In this document: positions 34,322-45,223 of the stretch, in pieces | Position numbering within the stretch: position 1 is the first letter of the stretch | How the letters are laid out: every line of letters starts with the position of its first letter | Assembly (NCBI RefSeq): GCF_019320115.1 | Contig: NC_089593.1 | Location: forward strand, 32,940,536 to 33,004,535 | Direction: 5' to 3' | Source of the DNA: Miscanthus floridulus | Taxonomy: Eukaryota; Streptophyta; Magnoliopsida; Poales; Poaceae | Length of the DNA stretch: 64,000 nt | Program-made: the position numbers and the translations under genes | Notes under the pieces: model-generated | What the model was told of the DNA's origin: nothing | What the model saw: the letters and a program-made list of their open reading frames with translations, nothing else | Database searches by the model: none

Positions 34322-37300
34322 ATGACTCGTCGTTGCCCATTAACCCATCGCCCAAGAACTGATAGGTAACAAGAAGCGGCTGATATCGGTGGGACGGGAG
34401 AGCAGCATGATCCGACAAATGATGGCGGTAACAATCAAGACGGTGAGAATGAGGTACCATGGACCCCTACCACTCTTCTCAAGCTAGATCAAGATGACCA
34501 AGATGACCAAGTAACTTAGGTATAAGTGACTAGGTAGCCACACAAGCTAATTAATTGAGAGTCTATTAGCTTACTTGGTGTCTCTAGCAGGAAGTTGAGC
34601 CAACCGAGTAGCTAGATGGTTTGGCTAGCAGCAAGGCCAGAACCAAGCGAAGCGTGTCACAGCTTCCTACTAGTAAGAATGCACACTGGCATATCACTGA
34701 GTTTGACCAAGTTGGTGAACCGCTCGCGCCTAAAAAAGCTGCGGCCAAATACAAGACTGTCATCGGGGCACTTGTAAGGGACTACATCCCGATTAAGTAT
34801 AGGAAGTGGATTGGGAAAGATGATGACCCTAGAGGGTTCCCAAAAGTGAGAAGGATGACATATGGGAGAAATGGATCCCACAGTATTTCACTTTCCCACA
34901 GGACTATGACAAGGAGCAAGTCAAGAAAAAAGCAAAAGAAATCATGGGGACATGCTTCAAGACTTTCAAGGGGACATTGTATAAGAAATTTATCCTCGAG
35001 GATAAAGAGCCAAATTGGGATGGTGGAGAGTACACCAAGTAGAAGGACTTCTAGTAGGAATTCAAACAATATAGGCAATCCGAGGAGTACTTGGAACTGA
35101 GCAGGAAGAATAAGGAGAACTCGCTTAAATCGACAAATCCTCATAAACTCGGCTCTCGTGGCTACGCTAGTAAGATGGATGCATTTGAAAGGGAACTTGA
35201 GAAGGTGGAACACCTTGGCATTGAGCCTGAGACTACCAATTGGGAACCTAGATCGATATATTTCTATATGGCGAGAGGGGTACACCATGGCCCAGACAGG
35301 AGCTTTAGCTCCACAAATCTAGCCATGAGCAGCCTCATCTAGAGGATCTCCGAGGTAAATGATGATGTGAGAAAAGGGACCCACAGTACTAATAGGGAGA
35401 ATGACATGCTCACCCAAGCACTCGGAAACAAGGAGCACCCTGGTCGCACTAGAGGAGTCAGTCTTGTTCCTTGGAAAATAGCATTCGAGGAAGAATCTTC
35501 CACTTATCGGAGCCGCTCGAGGGGAAGAGCGGCACAAGAGGCAGAGTATATGAGGGTTCTGAAAGAGATGGAAGACAAATTCGAAAAACGGATTGATGAG
35601 AGGGTTCAAGAAAAAGTGAATGTACTTATGGCATCCAAGGGATCAGGAGTAGTACTACAAGAACCTCTTCTGACTAGCTTTAGCCCATAGTTCAGGGGTC
35701 GCAGCAGCTGTGGATCGACCCCGCTCGACGATGAAGAGGCGAATGAGCTTCATCCGATGGATAGCATCACCGAATCTGTCAATGTCAGGTTGTACATCCA
35801 TCAGAATGGACAACTAACAAGGTGGCTGTCGGCCAGGCCTAGCCTACGTGAGATGGGACCATTAATGGCCGCCCAATTCCAACGGGATATGCCCACGTTA
35901 GCATTGATACTATACTTGATAATAAGTATAACAAGATGCACATTGATTACCCCGTACAGGAAGACAGGCAACGCTTCATGTGGCGCTCATGTGGCCTAGC
36001 GTAAGCGCTTCATTAAGCTTGATCACCAGTTGTCTTCGGATGATGATGAGGACGATGGTGAATCTTTGCCACCCAGAGATGATCACTCACCATCTCCCAA
36101 CAGAGGAGATCACACTACCTTCCCTAGTTCCTTGCCATCACCCCCGAGAAGACATAATTCTCATCCTCCATCTTCTCAGCCCCAAGAAAAGAGAAGATTC
36201 CTCTTCCTCCTCCTCTCTCTTCATCACCCCCGAGAAAACATAATTCTCGTCCTCTTCCTCCTCCACAATAGCCCAAAATAAGATCTAAGGCATCCTCGCA
36301 GTCGTAGAAAAGGTCCTTGGATTCGGTCGCTAATACTCCCAAAGTGGACCAACAAAAAAAAGAAAAGGACCATGAGTGGCAGCGTTACAAACTTGATGAA
36401 CCAACGAAAGCCAAAAGTAGCCTCCAAGGAAGACAAAGTTAGCTTCTGGAATCTATTTGCCTCATTGCCTAAGTGGAGGGTGCAGTCTGAATTCAATAGG
36501 CAAACAGAGAGTAAACACAATCAATTAAGAGTCAAAGAAATACACCATGAAGATCAAAGGAAGATAAACAAGATTGTCAAAGAAAACCCCGGATTAAGCA
36601 GGGATGATGCCGCGAACATCTATAATGATTCATTAGCATATGAGACGGCAAGACCGGTAATGCAGTTTCAAAGAGGCAATTTCTTGGTGGACGAGGAGGG
36701 GTATAAAAATTTGACAACATATATGCGTTACTTGCACGATTATTACATGGCCCAAGCACTTAAGACGGACTAGGCGGGTTTCGAATATATTATCCGTCCG
36801 TCGCATGTTTTCCATTATCCTAATGAAGAGAAGCACTTTGTCGGTTGGGATCACTTGTTTTAGCTATTCTAGAGACGCGATCTCGATACATAAATGTTGA
36901 CGCTGTGGACTATATAAGTACCCTCCTCGCACGATATTATAATTAACTACTCTCTCGATACACAAATAGTTAACGACTGCACATTCCCCATGAATTATGC
37001 AGGTGTGTAGCAAAATATTGCTTCAAAACAAAGTACGCTCATATGTCTTTTCTGGACCCCGAGCTAGTCAACGAGAGAACATGCGAAGGCATGCATGGAA
37101 ATAAAGTGGAAGATCTGACGGAGACACTGACTGCCATTTTCAAAAATTTCAAGATGAGTAATAAAACCGAAATACTTCTAACCTACAACTGCGAGTATGT
37201 GTTCTGATTTCTTATTTTTATGCTTGTTTTTTGAAGTTACGATTATTCGTTAACTAGGGTTTTGTGATTGCATCAACCATTTTGTCTTCATTGTTGTCGA

Positions 37301-37863
37301 TATTAAAAGAAATCATATCAAGGTGTGGGACTTGAAGAAAAAGCCACTCTCTTTGCTCGATCCCCTAGTCAAAGTGCTTAATGCGTAAGCAAACCTAATA
37401 ACATATTATTTTCTAATCACACATAGCATATTCTAATGTTGCCCCTTTTTCACACTTTATAATGCGGCACAGTGTTCAGGCAAGAATGGTTAGTGGGACG
37501 AAGGTCCCATTCCAAGTTGCACCAATGCAATTAAAGACCCTAGATCAGCCGGCGGGAAACAATGAATGCGGGTTCTACGTAATGTGGGCAATGCTTCGCT
37601 ACCTCGACGTAAATCGGAGACGGCAGATGCTTTGGTATGTATAATCCCCATTTCATTTATATCTATTAATTCAACAAAACAATCTATTTATTTCTCTAAC
37701 ATTTCTGCCTTTTGAAACCAGTTTTTTTGAATGACAGCGCAAGAAATTTAAACACAATAGGATGTTAGAAATGGAGGTCATAGCACTGTCATCGGAGCTA
37801 GCAGCCTTCATCGTATCGGAGTGCTTGGAAAAAAACGAACATTCCCCATTGCACAGTCCGTGA
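34322..37863 (+). pseudogene. Transposase_24-like / Ulp1 cysteine protease fusion of the CACTA element, decayed
   Basis: The N-terminal part opens at 34322. After an intron (acceptor CTAGCAG before 34571) it reads YKTVIGALVRDYIPIKYRKW, then in another frame IPQYFTFPQDYDKEQ, RKNKENSLKSTNPHKLGSRG and a coiled-coil stretch near 35540-35640. This is the pattern of plant Transposase_24/En-Spm proteins. An acidic Pro/Ser linker follows (36000-36290). The C-terminal part (36372-37863) looks like a Ulp1/C48 peptidase: a CINHFVFIVVDI segment with His, KVWDL with Asp, then LDQPAGNNECGFYVMWAMLR with Gln and Cys. The expected His-Asp-Gln-Cys set is therefore visible. The last exon gives MLEMEVIALSSELAAFIV and stops at 37861. 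There is a frameshift near 34845 and many stops, for example 36771, 36861, 36870 and 36891, where Gln is expected. Phases of the last introns do not all join cleanly. Confidence 0.75.
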
Positions 37864-38084
37864 AGTACAAGACGCAGTACGGGCCAGAGTGGCTCGCTAG
37901 ACTATTATAATTTCTTTTTTATTTCAAGGGATCGAGAGCTTCATAAATACATTTGAACTATAACCATAATATTTTGTAATGTTTAATGTTGATGGACATG
38001 TCTACGTAGCGAATATAAAGCGAAAACTGATTCCACCAAAAAAATAAAAAATAAATTATATAAAACAATAAAATATGAAAAAGA

Positions 38085-38547
38085 TATCACTGCCGGTTTG
38101 CATGTCAAGCCGGCAGTGATGTCTTGAGCAACACTGCCGATTCTAAGCTCAAGCCGGCAGTGTTGGCTTGAGCTTCACTACCGGCTCGAGCCACAAGCCG
38201 ACAGTGTTGGCTTGAGAATCACTGTCGGCTTGAGCCACGAGCCGGCAGTGTTGGCTTGAGCATCAGTGTCGACTCGAGCCATGAGCCGGCAGTGTTGGCT
38301 TGAGCACCATTATTGGCTCGTGCCACAAGCTGGCAGTGTTTGCTTGAGCATCACTGTCGGCTCGAGCCACAAGCCAGCAGTGTTGGCTCAACTAACAGTG
38401 CCGGTTAGTGCTAGGAACTGACAGTATTGCCTGCACATCACTAGCGGTTCTGAGTACTGGCAGTGATGTGAACCCCACATCACTGTCGGTATGCCACTGC
38501 CGAAGAGGGATTTTGAACCGACAGTGATGTCTTGATCTGGGGTAGCA
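38085..38547 (+). repeat. CACTA 3' subterminal array and terminus
   Basis: About seven imperfect tandem units of roughly 53 bp carry TCACTGTCGGCTCGAGCCACAA and GCCGGCAGTGTTGGCTTGAG. They are followed by AACCGACAGTGATGT and the terminal GATCTGGGGTAGCA. The unit differs from the 5' side by its TCGAGCC core. Confidence 0.88.
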
Positions 38548-38783
38548 AAATGGCTAAACTATGGAATTTGGTTACTAATCTCAGCTAAGTTGTTGGAGTT
38601 GGTCTTGTGTCCATAAGTCCAAAGCTTAACAAATAGTCAAAAGGGTCCATACATACGTATCTGTGGAAAAAATCGAGACACCGATCCCATCCTTGCGTAC
38701 TTTTTTCTCAATTTGATCTGAGTTGAATGGGTCAATAAATAAATAAACTAGATACGGAATAGGCCCTCGTGCTAATACGCCTC

Positions 38784-38790
38784 TATAAAG
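38784..38790 (+). promoter_or_regulatory. TATA box of the small secreted protein gene
   Basis: CTCTATAAAGC lies 87 bp before the ATG at 38871 and is followed by a C/T-rich leader, as in many grass promoters. Confidence 0.5.
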
Positions 38791-38870
38791 CCCATCGTAG
38801 CAGCCAACTCCTCTCCCTGCCTACTACTACCGTCTACCCAACTAGGAAGTCACAACTCACATCTAGTACC

Positions 38871-39140
38871 ATGGGCGTGGCCATGGCCCGGAAGGTGATC
38901 GTCTGGTGGGCCGCTCTCTTCCTCGTCCTCGCGCTGTTCGTCTCGGGTGCGCGACATGGGATGTCCACCGCATCATCACCGAGGAGGGCTTTGATGGGAG
39001 CGGAACAGTCATGGGACCTTCATGGCTGCTGCAGCGGCGGCCGTGCCGCTGGTCCAAACTGCCCTCGGCTACCTCAAGTGATATGCCCTTCTCCGGTCCT
39101 CCCAGCAGATGATACTAACTGGACGTCAAAATTCCAGTAA
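38871..39140 (+). CDS. Possible small secreted protein (89 aa)
   Basis: The ATG at 38871 has a grass-style context (ACCATGGGC). The protein starts MGVAMARKVIVWWAALFLVL with a hydrophobic run to about residue 24, a convincing signal peptide ending near VSGA. The mature part of about 64 residues contains Cys-Cys, Cys, Cys and a Pro-rich end, but matches no peptide family that I recognise. A TATA box lies at a suitable distance upstream. The CACTA element ends only 323 bp before the ATG, so upstream control may have been displaced. It could instead be the first exon of a longer gene or a decayed fragment, since no other coding exon was found downstream. Confidence 0.45.
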   Translation: MGVAMARKVIVWWAALFLVLALFVSGARHGMSTASSPRRALMGAEQSWDLHGCCSGGRAAGPNCPRLPQVICPSPVLPADDTNWTSKFQ

Positions 39141-39371
39141 TCGACCAATATTAGTTTTTAAGTATATATATATGTTTTCAGAAGAACTGTCCTTTGTTTT
39201 CTTATTATACATTCATGTTTCATGGTGATGCATCGTGGACGTTCCCATGGTGTTGTGAATTTACTTTCAGTACATTCAGGGTCCAAGTTCAATGAAGTAG
39301 ATTATCAGGCTCCATAGTTAATGAGTGAGAAGTTGTAATCCGAAGTTTGTTCCAACTTATATATTATAATA

Positions 39372-39627
39372 CTCCATCCGTCCACAAAAGAATGCAATTA
39401 TGGAAATCGTGCCAATCAAATTAGCTAAAGTTTAACTAAGTTTATAATAAATAGTATTAGCATTTATGTCTCCAAATAATTTAATTATGAAATATATTCT
39501 ATAACTAATCTAATTATACAAATTTTATGTAAAAAATATTAATATCTTTTTCTATAAATTCTATCAAAGTTCAAACTGTTTGACTTCTCGAAAAGTGAGA
39601 ATTACATTCTTTTGTGGACAGAGGGAG
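39372..39627. mobile_element. Stowaway-like MITE (256 bp)
   Basis: Termini CTCCATCCGTCC and GGACAGAGGGAG, with TA on each side (39370-39371, 39628-39629), mark a Tc1/mariner-derived Stowaway MITE. Its interior is related in inverse orientation to 51862-52118. Confidence 0.85.
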
Positions 39628-39629
39628 TA

Positions 39630-40181
39630 CTTCTATACCTAGTATAAAAAAGCCAAAATTTCATCCAATTTTTTTTATTGTTCGACCTCCCCCAAAGTAC
39701 GGGACAGTAAAAATTTCTTCCATCTCATTACACTCTTCGTGTCTCGTATGTAACCCGAACTCATGTGACTCGTGCTCAAATGAGTTATACATCTCGCATC
39801 TAGTGATGATATATACATACTCCGACTCGGAGGCATACTAAGTCACGCCCTATGTATCTCGTATGTGACCCAGACTCTTGATACGAGTTACAACAACTTA
39901 CGCCTAGCCATGATACGTGGTCCGATTTCAATATGTATTAAGTTTCGTTGCAACAAACAGACACATTTGCTGGTATATTGTAAAAGAAGGAAAATTTCTT
40001 TCCACATAGTTTTTCATCCGTATTAGCTAGTATTATTAAAGAAGGAAAATTTCTTTCCACGTGATTTTTTCATCCGTCCAGGTCACCGCCCCCGCGTCAG
40101 CCTACTTTGATCGATTGATTCTTCGTTCTCATTCCTGTTTTTCTTTTGGAGAGTTTTAGGATTTTCGAAGTCTGCTGTTAC
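39630..40181. other. Unassigned intergenic DNA
   Basis: The sequence is AT-rich. AAAGAAGGAAAATTTCTTTCCAC occurs twice in it (about 39983 and 40037). No gene can be supported. Confidence 0.5.
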
Positions 40182-40468
40182 CACTAATACAGAATCGAAT
40201 TTTCCTAATGCGCGCGATTTTCTTCACAGGCGGTTTGTAAGGAGAAGGCGCCAGTAGAAAAAATACATGGGCCCAAGGCTAAAAACCGCTAGAGTAAATA
40301 GAAAACGGCCAGTGTAAATCCTGGCGGTAAAATAAAGACATCCATCTCTAAAAATAATATATATTAGCAACTGTCTTAAGGAACCGCCAGTGTAAATATA
40401 AGATTTACTCTGACGGTTTCTTAAGTAAATCGCCAGTTTCTAGGTTTTACACTGGCGGTTTACATAGT

Positions 40469-40711
40469 GTGCCGAAAAAACCTATAAATACCCCATCTTC
40501 CTCTCCCGACCAGAACTGTACATCCGAGCCACCTTCCATTGGTGGCGAACTTGGAGGTCCAAAAATTACAAAATATAATGGGAGAGGTTTTGGTTGTCAT
40601 TTCTTTGAAGGAGGTAGCTCAAGAAGGTTAGTTAATGCCTCGCATATCTCTTTTTACATCAATCCTTCTCAATTTGAGGTAAAATTGGATCTAGGCCTTC
40701 ATGATTGTGTT

Positions 40712-40764
<53 letters not shown>

Positions 40765-40780
40765 GTTTTTGCAATTCAAT
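40469..40780 (+). other. Leader of the second CACTA transposase, with an open frame
   Basis: A frame from 40469 crosses a (GA)n tract and ends soon after. The part before the microsatellite (GELGGPKITKYNGRGFGCHF) has no family match that I know. It may be a 5' exon or untranslated leader. Confidence 0.3.
40714..40761. repeat. (GA)n microsatellite
   Basis: An unbroken run of 24 GA/AG dinucleotides. Confidence 0.97.
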
Positions 40781-41165
40781 CTAACAAAGTGATTATCCCA
40801 ACATTTAGATTACTTGGCTCATTATGTTCCTTCCATTATATACATGTCTCATCAATCATCAATTTCATAATTTATGCATCCAAGTAAATGCATAAAAATT
40901 AATGGGGAATGGTGTTATCAAGATTTAGATTGTAAATTTGTTCATTAAAATAGATTGTTAAATTATTGGTTAGTGATATAATGTTTGTTGAAATCATTAA
41001 AATAAGTAAGAGATCGACATGCACATTTATAGAAAAACATAATTATTCGATTTTCTGAAATTATTGCTAAATTGTTTGAAATAACACTCTCTAAGTAAGA
41101 TAGTGGTTTTTATGTTTACCTTATATTTAATCACATATTATCTTTATATAATTTTTGGGCTCAAG

Positions 41166-42530
41166 ATGGAAAGCTCATGGATGTACAACTTATCAAGATT
41201 AGTTCCATCATAATGGTTGGAGGTTCATAGGTTTATTGATACCACTAAGAGGTATGCATGCAGAGAGAAGGCAAAGTACATATATTTGTCTGTGCATAGG
41301 CTGCAAAAATATTGTTGTATTTGATGACACACAACATATCATTTCTCATTTGGTTTGCCTAGGTTTTATGAAGGGCTACTTGACTTGGGCAAAACATGGA
41401 GAGAGTAGTTCCGTGCCTTATGCAATTGGCAACCCAGCTAACACCGATGTCGAGGGACTATATGCTTGTCGAGGCATGTAATATGCATGCAGAGGGATCA
41501 AATATAGATAGTTCAGGGAACAAATAGGTACATGAGACACAACACCACTGCCCCTAAACTAATCCTGTTATCTCGGATGTTACTGATAAATTCTTTGGCA
41601 GTGAAGATGATGGTGAATGGGTCAAAATTCACGTCGATTACAATGAACAAGCGAAAATCTTTCGTGGCATTGTTGCACCGTTGTTATTCGGAGCCATCAA
41701 TATTCTTTATGAAAGGTGCGGTGGCCTTGAAGAAGGCAGCGACAGAGCCGTTGTACAAAGAATCTAAGGGTTGGACCAAAGAATTCACGACATTGCGATT
41801 TGTCCTTCAATTGTTGATGCCAAAAGCTTGATTTGGTTGTTCTGATGCTACCTTCAACAAATTGTTGCATGTTCTAGCAAACCTCCTTCCAAAGGAGAAC
41901 AAAGTGTCTGCTAACACATACCATACAAAATAAGCAAATCAATCTGCTGACTATGAGTTTTTAAAAGATCTACGTGTGTTGGAATCATTGTATCCTATAT
42001 CGAGGTAAGGATTATGAAGTCTTAGAGAAAGCTGTTCCAATTTTGGTTCTAGTAGGTACAAGACAAGTAAAGATTATTAGGAGCAAGAGAATGGAGCCTG
42101 CCATTCGAAAGGGAAGAAGCGAAAAAAGACCCAAAAACCACTACCCCTGAAGTAGACTCTTACGCATAGAGAAGAAGTTGTGCTTTGGTGGTGTGGTACC
42201 TCCTCGTAATTGATTGGTTGAGGTGTTTGTTCACAAACTCTAGGATCTTTGGTGGTGTGGTACCTCCTCGTAATTGATCGGTTGAGGTGTTTGTTCACAA
42301 ACTCTGGGATGTCGAACTTATGTGTTGGCTGATGAGAGCAAAGACGATGGAAAGCTTTGACATCTAGCCCATGCCAAGCAATGACAAAATTTCAATGACA
42401 CATACCCAAAATTTTCAAAGGAACCTTGGAATGGTAAGGTTTGCATTGAATATTGATGGGATGAGTCCATTTGCTGAGAGGAGCAGCAAGCACAACACAT
42501 GGTCGGTGATCCTGACCATGTACCGCCTTC
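41166..42530 (+). pseudogene. CACTA transposase (tnp2) remnant
   Basis: The start MESSWMYNLSRL and, in the next frame, CIGCKNIVVFDDTQHIISHL match the transposase-associated domain. Further on are EWVKIHVDYNEQ, EPLYKESKGWTKEFTTLRFV and FGCSDATFNKLLHVLANLLPK. Last come RFALNIDGMSPFAERSSKHN and TWSVILTMY, the tnp2 order of motifs. At least four frame changes and many stops are present. The tail of the protein (catalytic part, DUF4218, DUF4216) is missing after about 42530. Confidence 0.82.
42185..42308 (+). repeat. 64-bp tandem duplication within the transposase remnant
   Basis: TTGGTGGTGTGGTACCTCCTC through TTGTTCACAAACTCT(A/G)GGAT occurs at 42185 and again at 42249, with one or two differences. 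It repeats the stretch that encodes the VVWYLLVIDRLRCLF part of tnp2. Confidence 0.9.
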
Positions 42531-44245
42531 CTAATTGAGCGGCCTCTGCCCAAAATACCCCCCATTTCTGAAAATGGTTTCTGTAGCAACGAGAGGTACT
42601 GCCATGTAGGAAGAATTAAACAGATCATTTAGTAGCACAATAGCTCAATTAAGACAAAGGCAATGTATGCAAACATGAAAACAGAGCCGAGCTCTGTATT
42701 ACAGTCCTGCGCACCATTATTCCGGTCGGACTGAATAAAGATAATGCACAGATGATAATTCCTGCTGCTCACCTGAGAAAAATGGCAGCCTCGAGCTGCA
42801 GTTATGGTGGTGTCGAGCTGATTAGTGGCTCCACAGCCGCCAAGAGACACAATTGCTGGTACTATTAACTAAAGCAAGCAGAACAGAGAAGAGCCTGCAG
42901 TTTCATTTTGAAACAACCGATCAAATCAAATCCAAATAACAGGAGATTCCAACTTCAATTTTGCAAATTTTGGGAAGCCATAAAAAAGAGAGAAATTTAG
43001 AGAGACTTTAAATTTGTGGTGCCCAAGTGAGAAATTTGTTATAGGACTACTTTAGTCTTACTCATAGATGTCCTGGCACTAAATTGTCCTAAAAAAATTC
43101 ACAAAAGTCAGTAACCAAATCCGATGAACAAAACAAACACTAGAAATAGCTCCTCAAATTATGCAATAAATTTCAAATAGAGAGAGGAACAAGTGGACCA
43201 TGAAATTGATCTTTGGATTACAACATGAGGACCGATTATAAGACACTCCTAACGGACCAAATCTTAGGAGGACAAAAAAACTCAACTCAAAAGAGCATTT
43301 GCTCACTTCCTATCTCTAGCTCTAACTAAAAAATCTCAACCTCATGAGCCTAAACCCTAAGGTTTGGCTTACAAACCAGCATCTCCCGTATAAATAGTCA
43401 CATGGTTATTTTTCAAATTTCCCTTACATAAAGCAATCAACGTAAATACTCTTAGAGGCAAAACCATTCAAGTTTTTCTTCGACGATCCAGTGGATTTGG
43501 TGTTTTCTCGACTTTGTTTCCCCTCGACATAAACTTCGATATGCAACCACGTGTTTGTTGATCCGCTATTCTCCAGTTTTGAGGCCTGAAGCGAACCCCT
43601 TGAGGGCCAAATCCCCAAATTGTCCATCCACGTTTTTAAGGATGGCAAACCCTCCGGTAATGGTTTTAAAGCCGAAACCACCAAAATCTATCCTTCCTCC
43701 ATTTTGAGGACCAAACTAGCAAATCCCTCATGCATGTCTCACCCAACCTGACTCACCGATGTCGACATGTGACCAACCGCCATGTCCTCAGCCTGACGGT
43801 CCACTAAGTGCTCGTGATGCCTTGCCGTGACTTGATCCGACCTCGTCCTAGAATCCGATCGATGCCATCTTCATTAACTATGTACTCTTGCTCTTTCTAT
43901 GCCCAATTTGATCCGCCCATGGTTCGACCTCGGCCTCTTGGTCCTTTGGCCCAAGCCTACTTGTCTGCCCTTCACCGCTCCTAGTCCTTTGCGCACAAAC
44001 CTCTCACTTGACCTTCACCATCGCCTATCGACCACCTAGGTGCACTCAGCACCTGCACATTCACAAGCCAAGAGACACGTCGCACAACGTAAATAGATAC
44101 TGACACCTCCGGTTAGGCATTAGCTTAATCAAGCACATATCAAATATGAATTCAAACGAAAGTCTCAAACCGCTCAACTCTTGTGTCAATCATTTGTCAC
44201 ATCTGGATAAAACCAAGACACTTCTTAACTTGGTTTCTTAGGAAG
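42531..44245. other. Unassigned intergenic DNA
   Basis: No conserved protein was found on either strand. Open minus-strand frames at 42629-42850 and 43424-43684 show no recognisable domain. The segment is AT-rich to 43450 and mixed after. Confidence 0.45.
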
Positions 44246-44900
44246 TGTTGGGATTAGCTATCGCAACGTGGTGAAGTGAGAGGCTCAGTCGGCCGAAGCT
44301 TGGTACCCCAAAGGTCTAGCCTTCACCCACCTAAGCGCTATTACCGAGGCAAGGAGTTCTTGGTAATCAAGGTGAGTGATCTCTTTTTTTATTGGTATTC
44401 GAGTTAGGGTACAGTTACGTACATTTTCTTGTACATAAATCCCCTCTATCTACTATAAATATATGGGAATATTCCTGACTGCACAACATCCATGGGCACA
44501 AGGGTCGAAGGGTCATTTTCTACTACAACCACCTCACATAATGGGCCCTTATCAAGCCGTCGTCAGGCTTGTTGGGCCGTTGGGTCCATCTGACCACCTT
44601 TTAGCCTGCGGGACCTCTATCATGAATGTTTTGAAGACTTCCATGAAGATTCTAGATGGAGCCACCGCCGCCTTCCATTGATCACCTTTGACCCGAGCCT
44701 TCGGCCCGAAGGCTAGGTCCTTTGACATTGGGCAAAGGTCTCACAGGATCTTTGCGGCCGGCCTCAAATCCAACTTCTTGGGGCCTCCGCAGACAACCTT
44801 GGGAGACCTCGCCATGTACCTGCACCCGCAGGGTTTGAGCAGTAAGAAGCAATCATCACTAGTGAACCTTGGGCGTGAGGTTTCGCCCCAATAGGAAGAT
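44246..44900 (+). other. Possible LTR fragment
   Basis: TGTTGGGATTAGC at 44246 is a plausible LTR start. CTACTATAAATATATGG near 44450 looks like a TATA region and is followed by a GC-rich part. No second LTR, primer site or target duplication was found. The right edge abuts the receptor-gene upstream region. Confidence 0.3.
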
Positions 44901-44907
44901 TGAGTTT

Positions 44908-45223
44908 TTCTACTTTAAAATCAATGCAATGGGAGAGGTCATAACTCATAATAGCATGGGATGAATTTTTTAAAACTATTGTGTCAAGAGTAAAGTCGTT
45001 AGTTTTACTCCCAAATCTCACACGTGTGGAACGCTACGAATGATTTAGACTTTTATGACTTCTTTACTTAAAAAAACAAAGCACATGATGTTGACTCTTG
45101 ACACTACGTAGAAAAATCTCCAAAGAAGATAAACATCAGTGGTAACAGAAAAAAAAACCTTCGCCTGACCTCTCCATCTGTTCCAATTTGATTGTTGATG
45201 CTACTCCCATCTTTACTTTAACA
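44908..45223 (+). promoter_or_regulatory. Upstream region of the receptor-like protein gene
   Basis: The 5' boundary is set by the start of homology with the orphan copy at 19975. Conservation of this stretch in a second place suggests it was part of the ancestral gene unit. No certain TATA box was identified. Confidence 0.6.

Larger units (their letters stand above)
23243..38547 (+). mobile_element. CACTA (En/Spm-type) transposon, 15.3 kb, with four decayed gene modules
   Basis: The left end reads CACTACTACAGATCTGGACA. The right end reads GATCTGGGGTAG followed by CA where TG is expected, and is the near inverse of the left. AAA flanks both ends (23240-23242 and 38548-38550), fitting the 3-bp CACTA target duplication. 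Both ends carry arrays of ACTGTCGGTT and AACCGGCAGTGA motifs. The contents, all on the plus strand, are a tnp2-type transposase (24321-27622), a small accessory gene (29680-31004), an RNase H1 N-terminal domain gene (33192-34128) and a Transposase_24-like/Ulp1 gene (34322-37863). All have stops or frameshifts, so the element is not autonomous now. Internal tRNA-like arrays and motif clusters are listed separately. Confidence 0.9.
40182..42530 (+). mobile_element. Second CACTA element, truncated on the right
   Basis: The left end is CACTAATACAGAATCG. Motifs ACCGCCAGTGTAAAT and TTTACACTGGCGGTTT recur between 40265 and 40465 in both orientations, as a subterminal array. A TATA box (TATAAATA, 40483-40490) follows, then a tnp2-type transposase remnant. 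No matching right terminus was seen; similarity stops near 42530. Confidence 0.75.

Noticed and set aside
38085..38400. Tandem repeats resembling a CRISPR array
   Set aside because: The units are contiguous CACTA subterminal repeats without unique spacers, in a plant genome.
40705..40887. Frame through the (GA)n tract
   Set aside because: A Glu/Arg dipeptide run is simply the translation of a microsatellite.
43424..43684. 86-codon minus-strand frame
   Set aside because: No start context, no domain and no neighbouring exons; likely chance.
45188..45223. An upstream start at 45188 for the receptor-like protein
   Set aside because: That codon is TTG; the first ATG in frame is at 45224, and the orphan upstream copy loses similarity at that point.
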